Shown in pieces: positions 11,465-19,036 of a stretch of DNA of 19,036 nt. A program made the translations under genes and the position numbers. The notes beneath the pieces are model-generated. The model made no database searches and was not told where the DNA came from. It saw nothing but the letters and a program-made list of their open reading frames with translations. The stretch lies in the NCBI GenBank assembly GCA_033085395.1, contig JANQBS010000485.1, positions 1 to 19,036 of the forward strand. Reading direction: 5' to 3'. Position 1 is the stretch's first letter. Each line of letters begins with the position of its first letter. The stretch is from Xanthoparmelia taractica. Its lineage: Eukaryota; Ascomycota; Lecanoromycetes; Lecanorales; Parmeliaceae.

Positions 11465-11473
11465 ACATCCCAC
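11465..11473 (-). other. Candidate polypurine tract beside the 3' LTR
   Basis: On the coding strand the bases directly before the LTR read GTGGGATGT, a short G-rich run in the place where plus-strand DNA synthesis is primed. The run is short and has pyrimidines, so the call rests mainly on position. Confidence 0.4.
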
Positions 11474-11788
11474 AATAACAAGAAAAAAACAAGCGACCTC
11501 GCTTGCTTAGATATCGCTGAAAGTATATAGTGTAGGAGTAGTTAGAATATATAACAATAATAACATAATTATTGATTAATATCTCTCTTTAATAATCATA
11601 TAAACGCTATCGAGTAGAGGAAAATAATTCTCGGTTAGCAATACTCGTTGAATCATTTAAATATAGCGATAAGGTGAGTAGATATAATGCGAGTGCCATA
11701 AGAATATAGTATTTGCTATAATATTAAGTATATTTTTTTAGACTTATGAAGATATCGTAATTTAAACGACATTAGCAGTAGCGATTAT
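11474..11788 (-). other. Inner element 3' untranslated stretch
   Basis: This lies between the chromodomain end and the 3' LTR. It contains a perfect small hairpin, CAAGCGA-CC-TCGCTTG at 11490-11505, and an A7 run just left of it (11483-11489). The part near the LTR is only lightly mutated; the rest is AT rich. No gene was seen in it. Confidence 0.5.
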
Positions 11789-12270
11789 ATTCTTATATTA
11801 TCGTACTAAGTTATCGGAGTTGGTGAGATCTCTAGCGTTATATTACTAATTATATTCAGGCCCGTATTCTAATCATCTAATAAAATACTACATGATAAAG
11901 TCTCTATTTTTTCGAATGACTCGCTTGTTGAGAATTCGCTTTACTTCCCAGGACTTATACTTATTAGTATCTTCTTTTATATACACATTACCTAACTAAT
12001 TAGAGATAGAACAATTATATGGGTTAGAGCCAGGAATAGGGGTAGGCTCTAGTTGGGCAATGCTAAAGATCGGATATATATTTTAATGCCCTGGGATAGC
12101 TAATTTGTAAATCTATTTGCCGATCTTTTATAGTATTTCGAATAAATCGATATATTATTAAAATAGCTTAATGATGATAGTAGTAGTAATAGAAATAAAA
12201 TAGCTCTTATATAGTCGTAAATAAGCTTAATCGCCCTACTTAAGAAATATTAATTGATGCTTTCTGTTAT
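11789..12270 (-). pseudogene. Inner element GPY/F region and chromodomain, degraded
   Basis: On the minus strand, in the main pol frame, the reading gives a GPF-type block (now DLFEIL, about 12135-12152), LAIPGH (about 12086-12103), IAQLEPTPIPGSNPYN (about 12020-12067) and then a chromodomain. The chromodomain shows SWEVKRILNKRV (from about 11953 downward), a YFIRxLEYGPEYN block and NARDLTNSDNL, with stops where Trp or Gln are expected. Chromodomains at the end of integrase steer fungal Ty3-type elements to heterochromatin. The general pattern (SWEVE..L, RWxGY.PE.D.W) is clear enough to name the domain. Confidence 0.8.
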
Positions 12271-12439
12271 AATAGTGTTTTTAATTTATCTAAGCAAACG
12301 AGATAATATTAGTTATCTAAATGCGAATAACAATAGGCTATAATAGAGATGCAGTGGCTTCTCTAAGTAGATCAAGTGATCTATTAAATTAAAATTCGTA
12401 AGCTAATTCGTTGAAAGTTTTATTAATCGTAATTAAGAT

Positions 12440-13110
12440 CGAGTTATTAAATAGAGCTTATATTCGTGAAAGAACTAACGGCCAGAGAGCGAGATTCTAC
12501 ATAATATATAGATAGAATCGTAGTGTTATCTTCGCTATTTAATTAGTTCTCTCGCTACTTTTATTCGTCTAAGAATAATAGATAATCGAATAAAGTAAGT
12601 TCACTTCGAGCTTCTTAAAGAGCTTCGACCAGAGCTTAAAAAGAAACTTTCTATTACGATTCGTGAGTAAAACCCTTAAGATTCCCCAGTTCATAATATT
12701 AAGCCTATTAAGCAATGTAGTAGCTTATTGGGTAATAGAGTAGTTCTTTTTCTCAGGCACGAAAGTTATTTTTTTTATAAACTTATCTATCATAGAAAGA
12801 ATAATATCGAATTTTTTATTTGCTAATTTTAAAAGTGCTAGAATAAAATTTAGAATAAGTGTATAAAATAGCACTAGCGATAACTCGATTGACTATAGAG
12901 AGCTATATAGGCGATATCGGCGTGTCTGGAGAATAAGGCATTAAGAATAGAATCTAATATACTGCCGGAGATGTTTAATTAATTTATGTATATACTAGAT
13001 ATTCGAAATTCTCTTATAAGATCTCTTAAATCCCAAATAATTATCTTTATAAGCTATTTCAAGAACGGTTTTGATTATACTTTAGGATATATAAAGGCGC
13101 TACACGTTGG
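12440..13110 (-). pseudogene. Inner element integrase, degraded
   Basis: The zinc-binding part is recognisable at about 12925-13051: YKDNYLGF stands for an H-x3-H type motif with both His changed to Tyr, and YSxCLILQTRR stands for C-x2-C with the first Cys changed to Tyr. The core follows. LNFILAL has Asn for the first catalytic Asp (12848-12850), LLTNRNRKFL has Asn for the second (12659-12661), and SSERTN keeps the Glu (12551-12553). The second and third sites are separated by exactly 35 codons, which is the D,D35E signature. All these codons share one frame. It would have joined element DNA to the target; it is inactive as it stands. Confidence 0.92.
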
Positions 13111-13399
13111 TGAGCTTGCTAATATGAAAGAAAAGATTTTGATACTTCTATATAGTGTTTTTTATATGTTTGCCACGAACGAAAGAAAGATCGATAACGT
13201 TCTCGTTGATATTCTTATTCTTAGCTATTAAGACGAAGATTCTAATATAGAATATATCTATCTTATAGTCGTTTTCAAGACCTTTAAGGAATATAGAACT
13301 TATTTTTATAAGCGTAGTAGTGAAGAGAGTATTTAGCTTATCATGCTCGTTAGAAAGAAGTGTATTATTACTATTAGCACTCGCAAGTCTTGAAAGCGC

Positions 13400-13990
13400 A
13401 TCTAAGACGATGTGTTCTTTTTCAGGCTTATATCGAATATCGAGGCGGAATTATCTAAGAAATTGAGAAGCTCTAATAAGACGAACGTTTATTCTCATAA
13501 TAGAATTTATTAAGATAATTAATAATTATCTTATAATATTTAGAATAATAAAATAATCTATCTGAATAATAATAGTATATTTCGAAGAGTCTATTAGATA
13601 TCTTATTTTCTTGAGCACTTAGACGAAGCCTGCTACTTCTAGCTCTATTAACTAATAGTTCTTTTTAGCTTAAGTTAGGCCTCGAGAAAAAAATATAATC
13701 GTTTAAATTACAGTGCGAGAAAATTATTTATTCGAGTTAGAATTAAGTTCTCTATTCTTAACATGAAAAATTTATACTTCAAAATCGAATTCTTTTAAAG
13801 TATTCAAATTTATTCAAATTAATTTATTAAGATCGTAATAAATAAGCATAAAAGATCGAGATAATACTACTTATAGACTATTAAAACTTACTTATTCTAG
13901 CTTAGTTAATAGAGGTAATTTAAAGCGTGAAGAATAGATATAACGGGGATTACCTTTCGACGGAGCTTCTTTTAAAAGTCTTATCTTGAG
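13400..13990 (-). pseudogene. Inner element RNase H region, degraded
   Basis: In the pol frame the reading includes NTLKEFDFEV, FFSRGLT (about 13690), LIELEVAGFV followed by VLKKIRYLIDSSKYTIIIQ, and near the end RLIRASQFLR, FRLDIRYKPEKEHIVLDALS (about 13400-13460). These are the usual landmarks of the Ty3-type RNase H and its tether before integrase (compare PTELEVAG and YTDHSA-type blocks in relatives). The frame is the same as in RT and integrase. Stops occur at probable Trp and Gln codons. Confidence 0.88.
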
Positions 13991-14850
13991 ATTCTACAAA
14001 GATTCTATAAGCTATGTATAATAATAAACTAAGCTACGAAGATAGTCTATTAGATCAAGATAATGCTCTAAATCTCTAAGAGTTGCGAGATAATTTAGCT
14101 TAACAATCGCTTTGAGTTTATTATCTACAGTAGTTATTCCCAAAGAATTAATATATTAATTAAATAGATTAATATTTAAATATCTTAGAAAGATTTTTTT
14201 AGGGGCGATTAAAATATTATACTTAATTAGAAGTTAAAAAAGTCTTCTTAAGTGATAGAGATACTCAGAGAAACTTCTAGAATTAACGACAATATTATTA
14301 ATATAGGCTTATGCGAAGTTCTTGAGAGCTCTTAGAATATAATTAATTCTTCTTTATATATAGGTAATTGAGTTCATATAACTTATAATTAAAACGTTAA
14401 ATATCTCTTATTCGCGATAAGTAACTATCGTAAGTATATATCGAAAGTCGGGATATATAAGTTATTGATAGAAGAATAATACTATATCCAGCACTATTAA
14501 ATGCGTATAGCCAAGTAATTTTAAGATAATATCTAATTAAAGAGGCACGAGATAAATATCTAACACAATAAAATCGTTTAGGCCTCGAATATTAATTATA
14601 GCTCTATCTTTTCTTTTATCGTTTAATAAAGTTTTTTAAATAATGAAAACGAGATAGCTAAACGAAGTTAACTACTTAATATACTTCAGACGCCCTTGCT
14701 ATTGAAGAGTATCAAAGATTTTATTAACTATTACCTTATCTATTAGCCTAAAAGGATAGATCTTCGCTCTCTTACTACTAGATAATCTTAACTATTAATT
14801 ATCTCGTAGAGAAAGCTTTATTTATTTATTCTATAACACTTTAGTAAAAC
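13991..14850 (-). pseudogene. Inner element reverse transcriptase, degraded
   Basis: On the minus strand the frame gives LIDKVIVNKIFDTL, then RAIINIRGLN at 14577-14606, and NVLIISYMNSITYI followed after a stop by RRINYILRALKNFA. The catalytic box is Tyr-Ile-Asn-Asn at 14294-14305 for the expected Tyr-Ile-Asp-Asp. The order and spacing match the RT of the outer element, which has YINN too. Between protease and RT (about 14850-15355) the frame continues through a poorly conserved section in which no domain was named. Confidence 0.9.
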
Positions 14851-15355
14851 CTTTATTCTTTTATAGAGACGGAAACTTATTAACTAAGTTAGACAATTGC
14901 TATCTTTCTTCTTTATTTTCATAGATTATTATATTATTAGAAAGCTTTAATTTCGTTATTTATGTAGAGATATTAGTCGAAATATAATTAATTAAAAACG
15001 AGAAATTATTAGCTAAACTTATTGTTATAATAGCGGCGAAAGTAACTATTTTCTTCACTTAATTCGAGGAAGGTATTTCTATAGCAAAGAAGACGTTTTC
15101 GTAGTCGACTTTCTATAGTATTTCTAAATATAATTTCTTAAGAATTTGCATAACATAATTAGTCTCGTTTTTAATAATCACACCAGTAATATTAATATTA
15201 ATTATATAAGTATATATAATTAAATTATGCTACTTTGTAGGTTCGAAGATAAAGTCTTTATTAAATAAATTCTTAGGCGTAATTATAGATAGGATTTACT
15301 AAGCTCGTAGAGTGATTATAAGTGCTTTCTATGCTCGAATTAATCGTTTTATATA

Positions 15356-15710
15356 CTAATCGATATTATAAGTTATAATCTTAATAATAATATCACAACT
15401 ATTAATACGTGCTTCGTTTTTGCTTATATTAAGAATAATTTTCTTCGATCTTATAATATTATTTTTCATTAGAAGATTTACCTTCAAACTATTAATTAAA
15501 TAAATTTCTCTTATAATGTAGGTAAGGGCCGTGCTATTATTTCTTTTGAGATTTGGAAGATACATTAAAATAAGCATATATTTATCGATATTATATATTA
15601 TAGAATCAAGTCCTTTAACACGCAGAGAAGATAATATCTTTCTAATTTCCATCTTAGATAGCAGAGATAAAAGCCATTGCTTATCGGCCAATGTTATATT
15701 AGTATCTAAA
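15356..15710 (-). pseudogene. Inner element aspartic protease, longest surviving open piece
   Basis: The catalytic motif reads LDTN at 15698-15709 where Asp-Thr-Gly is expected; the Gly codon is now AAT, as two G-to-A changes would make from GGT, and the next residue or two may be missing. Then come ITLADKQWLL, LRVKGLDSIIYN, REIYLINSLKVNLLMKNNII and NEARINSCDIIIKI. An open stretch without stops runs from 15691 down to 15356, but its first codon is TTG inside the larger frame, so it is not a separate gene. The pattern of an LKxNxLIGNDI-like block followed by a SCD block is shared with the outer element. Confidence 0.85.
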
Positions 15711-16600
15711 TTAGTATATTCTTTCTTATCCTTAGCTATATTTAATCTAAATCGTAGTGGAATATAAGCGTAATTTTATTCACGAAAGCTAAAATTAGTA
15801 CTTAATCTAGCTCTATTCTTAGAGTCTAATTAAATAATTTTCATAATAAAGATATCGATATTTATTTATGTATTTGCCGGCGATTTAATAGAAGGCTAAT
15901 ATTCGGCTTATAAATGCTTATGCAATTTCGACTTAGAAGAGAAAGTTAAATTACAATTTCCATAGTACGTTTAAATACCCACAAATCCAGCAAAAGAATT
16001 ATTATAATATTAATTATTTAATTTATTAAAATTATGTTTTAACTACTTCTAATAGTTATTAATTTTAGTATTTTATTGAAGCGTATTTTCTTTCGCTTGA
16101 TTAGGATTTTCTTACTTATTTTTAGTAATTGCTTCTACTTAATAAGTAATAGCCTTAGGTCTAAAATTTTGCTAAAATTATTAACGATTTCCGAAATTGT
16201 TTAGGCTTTCGAATTTTCGATCTACTTAATCGAATTGATTCGTTTGTAATAGTCGATTCGTTAAATCTAACGTGTTTTGCTATTCTTCGGCTTACACGAA
16301 AGATCTTTAATTCGTGCCTTGCTATGGTCGTGGATCGTAGCGAGGATTTGGCTGATAGTCGTATTACTAAGGGCGGTAAGTATTCTAATCAAAGAAGTTA
16401 GAAGATCAAAATAATAACTGCTGACGGTACGGCTATTCGTATTATTACTACTATTCAAATGACTGAGAAATAGAATTAAATTAATTCTGCTGACCTTGAC
16501 GAATTGAATTAAAAGCTGGATTTGAAAGGCCTTGCTGAAATGTATTCCTTAGTGTATTTCGATAGGTATTCCCACGTTGATTCTGCTGATTTTACTATTG
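15711..16600 (-). pseudogene. Inner element gag-protease linker with C2H2-like finger
   Basis: The N-terminal half (about 16180-16480) is Pro, Gln, Arg and Asn rich, with PNPRYDPRPQQGTN and related blocks, and it is less mutated than its surroundings. At 15911-15967 the reading is YYGNCNLTFSSKSKLHKHL, a C2H2-type finger in which the first Cys is now Tyr and the second Cys and the His are still present. Downstream, NYAYIPLRF leads to the protease. Many Ty3-type elements carry a CCHC knuckle in gag; none was seen here, so this finger may take that role. Confidence 0.65.
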
Positions 16601-18110
16601 TTAAGATCTTTAAGCGAATACTTGATATTGTTGTTAGCGAGTATATAGCTTAAATTAAGCTACTTTCTTCATGTTAAGCATTTGAATAAAGCTTGCAATG
16701 GTGATAGCTACATTTGATGGGTTAACAAAAACACGTAACTCCGGTATAATTCCCTGATAGGCAAATATCAACTAATTTTGAATACTATTAATATTAGCTA
16801 ATTTTATATATCTTATTACTACTTGCATATAGCTAGTAGGCTCTCGTCGAGAACGAGTATCTATTAACGTATATCTTTCTGTAATAAGATTCGAGAGTGC
16901 TATTCTCGGTAGTTCCTTGAATCTCGCAGAAAGAGCTCTATATTATTCTTTCACTCCACTATCTTCTATATAAAGACCTCTCCGCTCCAGATTTAATAGC
17001 TCTAAGATATATCAAGCAAGTATAAAATCACGAAAATAAGTATTTATATTAATACGAACTATAGCTTCTTCTTTTATAGCTATTAAGTTATGAATTCTTT
17101 CAATAAACAGAATTATACTACGATAATAAACGTTCTTTTCTATAGTTATAATCTCACTCTCTTCGTAAAATTTATTCAGAAAAGAATCGAAATAGCTTAA
17201 TTCTATAGCATTTCATTTGCTATTAGAACTCGATGCTTCTACTATTAGAACTCGATGCTTCTACTATAGTCGATTCGGGTTCTTCTAGCTCTTCTGGCGG
17301 GTCTTATTCTCTTCTAGGTTCGGTAGATAAATGTAAGTTATTAATGGCATTTGTGACGGCGGAGTTAATAGTATTATTGATTATATCTTATAGTTGTTGG
17401 GCTGTGAAATTAATAGTTATTTTAGATATAGTTTAGCTTAATGGCCTACGATAAAAAGAGTTCGAATTATCGATAGTAGTGTTCGTAGTCGTTAATTCCT
17501 TATGGCTTTCTAGTGGAGGCGGTGATAGAGAAGACGATTTATTTGATAAAGAATCACGATTATTGTTAGCAGAATTATTAATAGAATTATTAATAAAATT
17601 GTCGATATTAATATTAATAGAATTAGCGCTAGAATTATTGCTAGTTAATAATAAATTAGATATATTTTTAGTAGAAAAAGAATTAAAGAGTAAGCTTCTA
17701 AGAGATTAAGTGACTTAATTAAAACGTCGAATAGATTTACGAAAAGTAGGTTTATTAACGGCCTAGTTAGATGGCCAACGATCTTAAATTAAGGAATAAG
17801 TAGTTGTTCTTAATAAATCAGCGATAGAATTAATAGCAGATATTGATCTAGTAGGCCTAAGAGTGTTAAACGTAAGATGCTTACAAACCTTCTTAATATC
17901 GTTAGATATTAAATTAGCGTATTTATAGCTAGTGATAATAAATTCCTGGATATTAAATGCGAGGACGAATACTTATCTATCTATTAAAGTAGCTAGCGTT
18001 ATAAGGCTAATTAATAAAAGAAGTAAAAATAAGGGGCTTTTAATAGACAAAGAAGCTAATAAGATCTTATTAATCTAATAACTTACTTATTTAATAGATT
18101 CGGTGACGAT
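16601..18110 (-). pseudogene. gag: Inner element gag, degraded, with 22-bp frameshift
   Basis: The N-terminal part (about 17264-18110) is readable in one frame: a section with FNTLRPTRS, INSIADLLRTTTYS and RKSIRRFN, then a Ser and Asn rich stretch, then PPPLESHKE and DPPEELEEPESTIVEASSS. The capsid core (about 16640-17209) is in another frame: IELSYFDSFLNKFYEE, VYYRSIILFIERIH, LSARFKELPRIALSN, ERYTLIDTRSRREPTSY and FIQMLNMKK. Five stops break the core. The change of frame coincides with a 22-bp tandem duplication at 17220-17263. The N-terminal limit is not fixed: no start codon could be chosen with confidence. Confidence 0.85.
17220..17263. repeat. Perfect 22-bp tandem duplication inside gag
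   Basis: CTATTAGAACTCGATGCTTC plus TA occurs twice back to back (17220-17241 and 17242-17263) with no difference. Because 22 is not a multiple of three, it shifts the frame between the Ser-rich N-terminal part and the capsid core of gag. Leaving one copy out of account, the two frames join. Confidence 0.95.
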
Positions 18111-18175
18111 AAATAAGATATAATAATAAAGGACTTCTTCTAATCGATTCGACAGTCAGTTAATATCGAAATTAA

Positions 18176-18187
18176 GCGTTGCTATTA
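18176..18187 (-). other. Candidate tRNA primer-binding site
   Basis: Three bases inside the 5' LTR, the coding strand reads TAATAGCAACGC. Two G-to-A changes from TGGTAGCAACGC would give it, and TGGTAGC is the start expected for priming by an initiator-Met type tRNA. The position is right for a primer site; the original sequence is inference. Confidence 0.5.
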
Positions 18188-18190
18188 TAT

Positions 18191-18350
18191 TATTATGGAA
18201 AATAGTCTAGGATTAATGATTAAAAAGTTATTAAATTCTAAGGGCCGCAGTGGCGGAGATCTGCTGAGAAACTAATACAAATTTGACCTAGCTTCCCCGT
18301 TCCTTCCCCGATCTTCCGAAATGCCTTTGGCATACAGAAAAACCGTGATA
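18191..18350 (-). repeat. Inner element 5' LTR (right copy), 160 bp
   Basis: It matches 11305-11464 end to end without gaps. Nine of the eleven differences are G-to-A or C-to-T changes in this copy, including both ends: TGTCA has become TATTA and TGACA has become TGATA. It is followed directly by the second TATTT target copy. Confidence 0.95.
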
Positions 18351-18355
18351 TATTT
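18351..18355 (+). other. Target-site duplication, right copy (TATTT)
   Basis: This is identical to 11300-11304 and lies directly against the right LTR. It marks the insertion point of the inner element in the outer RT gene. Confidence 0.95.
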
Positions 18356-18908
18356 CGAACTTATAATATCTCAACACTTTAAGAGAACTCGAAGACTACT
18401 TAAGATTAATTAATTATCTTCGTTAGTATATTTATTTCTATATATAGCTAATATAGTTATTATAGAAGCTTAAAATACTATTTCTTAAAAAAGCATCGAA
18501 CTCTAGACGTTAGCGAAAATAACACTCTTTTAAAATAAGACTATCTAAAGCTTTAGAGAAGCAATTAGCTTCTTTTTAGCTTCTTTAAGAAATATTATTT
18601 TAGCTAAAGATTCTAATGCATTTTAATAATACTCGAACTTTATAAGTTAACTTAAATATCTTTAAGAAGTTTAGTTTTAAGATAATAGTCTTTTATATTA
18701 AATCGAATATATATAATAGCAAAGATAAAGAATCTTCTCGTGTATAAACGAAGCTTATTCTTTTTTTATTAAGACTTCTAATTATAGTAAAAAGAAATTA
18801 TTAACCTACGGAATTAAAGATTGTTAATCTTATTTGATATTTAAAGAAAATAAGATATATAATCGAGTCTTTAAAGTATTCTATAAGAATATAAATCGAT
18901 TATTCTAT
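18356..18908 (+). pseudogene. Outer element RT end and RNase H, continuation after the insertion
   Basis: Joined across the insertion the frame goes on at once with TLRELEDYLRL, then ASNSRR, LSKALEKQLASF, NLNIFKKFSFKIIVFYIKSN, LILFLLRLL, PTELKIVNLI and LKKIRYIIESLKYSIRI, ending in IDYSI where a Thr-Asp-His-Ser type RNase H block is expected. The blocks parallel the RNase H of the inner element (LIELEVAG, LKKIRYLIDSSKY). The frame has no indel to 18908 but many stops. It breaks off there inside RNase H because other DNA follows. Confidence 0.88.
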
Positions 18909-19036
18909 TTACGGGTCGGAAAGGTGTGGTATATTTGATGGTATGGGACCAGTTTTTTAAATACCATACCGAAAGGTATAGGATATCCCATACTCCCATT
19001 GGGTTTTTAATAAATATATTACGTAATATTTTTTTA
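18909..19036. mobile_element. Border of a further inserted element, partial
   Basis: The RNase H reading stops and a less mutated sequence begins about CGGGTCGGAAAGGTGTGG. It is full of short inverted repeats: GTATGGGA (18942-18949) against TCCCATAC (18986-18993), ATACC-GAAA-GGTAT (18966-18979) and the palindrome GGATATCC (18981-18988). Such subterminal palindromes are common in DNA transposons, hAT elements among them, but too little lies in the window to assign a class or fix the first base. Confidence 0.45.

Larger units (their letters stand above)
11305..18350 (-). mobile_element. Full-length Ty3/gypsy LTR retrotransposon, chromodomain type, RIP-dead
   Basis: The element is 7046 bp with 160-bp LTRs in direct orientation, TGTCA and TGACA ends, and a 5-bp target duplication. 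Its genes run on the minus strand: gag, C2H2-like finger, protease, RT, RNase H, integrase (zinc-binding part plus D,D35E core), GPY/F region and chromodomain. RT before integrase places it in Ty3/gypsy (Metaviridae) and not Ty1/copia. Nine anchor codons from 17209 to 11956 all fall in one frame, so the polyprotein suffered no net indel over more than 5 kb. Stops are scattered throughout. It inserted into the RT gene of a related element lying on the opposite strand. Confidence 0.95.

Noticed and set aside
12986..13231. Plus-strand open stretch 12986-13231
   Set aside because: It is antisense to the integrase zinc-binding region of the inner element, which has the recognisable reading.
15531..15767. 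Plus-strand open stretch 15531-15767
   Set aside because: It is antisense to the protease of the inner element.
16267..16458. Minus-strand open stretch 16267-16458
   Set aside because: It is in a different frame from the Pro and Gln rich gag-protease linker that fits the polyprotein frame; no motif in it.
17233..17709. Plus-strand open stretches 17233-17436 and 17479-17709
   Set aside because: Both are antisense to the Ser and Asn rich N-terminal part of the inner gag.
11305..18350. Ty1/copia assignment of the inner element because of its short LTRs
   Set aside because: Integrase lies after RT and RNase H, and a chromodomain follows it, which is the Ty3/gypsy order.
1..19036. Mitochondrial DNA, suggested by the extreme AT content
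   Set aside because: The TA excess with CpA loss, the nested Ty3-type elements and the unmutated GC islands fit nuclear RIP-affected heterochromatin.
1..19036. CRISPR array, tRNA or rRNA genes
   Set aside because: The only regular repeats are short tandem units without spacers, and no cloverleaf or rRNA core sequence was recognised.

Overview
The window looks like an AT-rich, gene-empty block of a filamentous ascomycete (Pezizomycotina) genome that has been rewritten by repeat-induced point mutation (RIP). Long tracts have almost no CA or TG dinucleotides and a great excess of TA, while CG is kept (for example 3301-3360 has no CA, no TG and about 13 TA). That is the mark of C-to-T change at CpA on both strands. 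No intact host gene, tRNA, rRNA or CRISPR array was recognised. The short open frames present are scraps or antisense shadows of dead transposons.

Region 1-3056 holds repeat debris: two arms of about 477 bp in inverted orientation (323-799 and 1248-1722), a second repeat family present as inverted copies (802-1100 and 1988-2447), and a degenerate minisatellite (2034-2215). A small GC-rich island with nested repeats lies at 3057-3215. It is followed by about 3.5 kb of heavily mutated DNA (3216-6714) that I could not identify.

From 6715 onward the window is a nest of retrotransposons. An outer Ty3/gypsy-type element on the plus strand begins with an LTR-like, less mutated stretch at 6715. It continues through leader, gag, a C2H2-like finger, protease and the first part of reverse transcriptase up to 11304. 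There a second, full-length element of the same general type (11305-18350, 7046 bp, minus strand) has inserted. It has 160-bp LTRs and a perfect 5-bp target duplication (TATTT). The outer coding frame resumes at 18356 exactly in frame and runs through RNase H to about 18908, where a further unrelated sequence interrupts it to the window end.

The inner element keeps one gag-pol frame for about 5.4 kb: capsid, finger, protease, RT, RNase H, integrase, GPY/F and chromodomain. It is broken by many in-frame stops of the kind C-to-T or G-to-A change produces, plus a 22-bp tandem duplication in gag. Catalytic Asp codons checked in RT and integrase, and in the outer protease, now read Asn. Both elements are dead copies. 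The main interest is the readable history of nested insertion and RIP, not a working new system.
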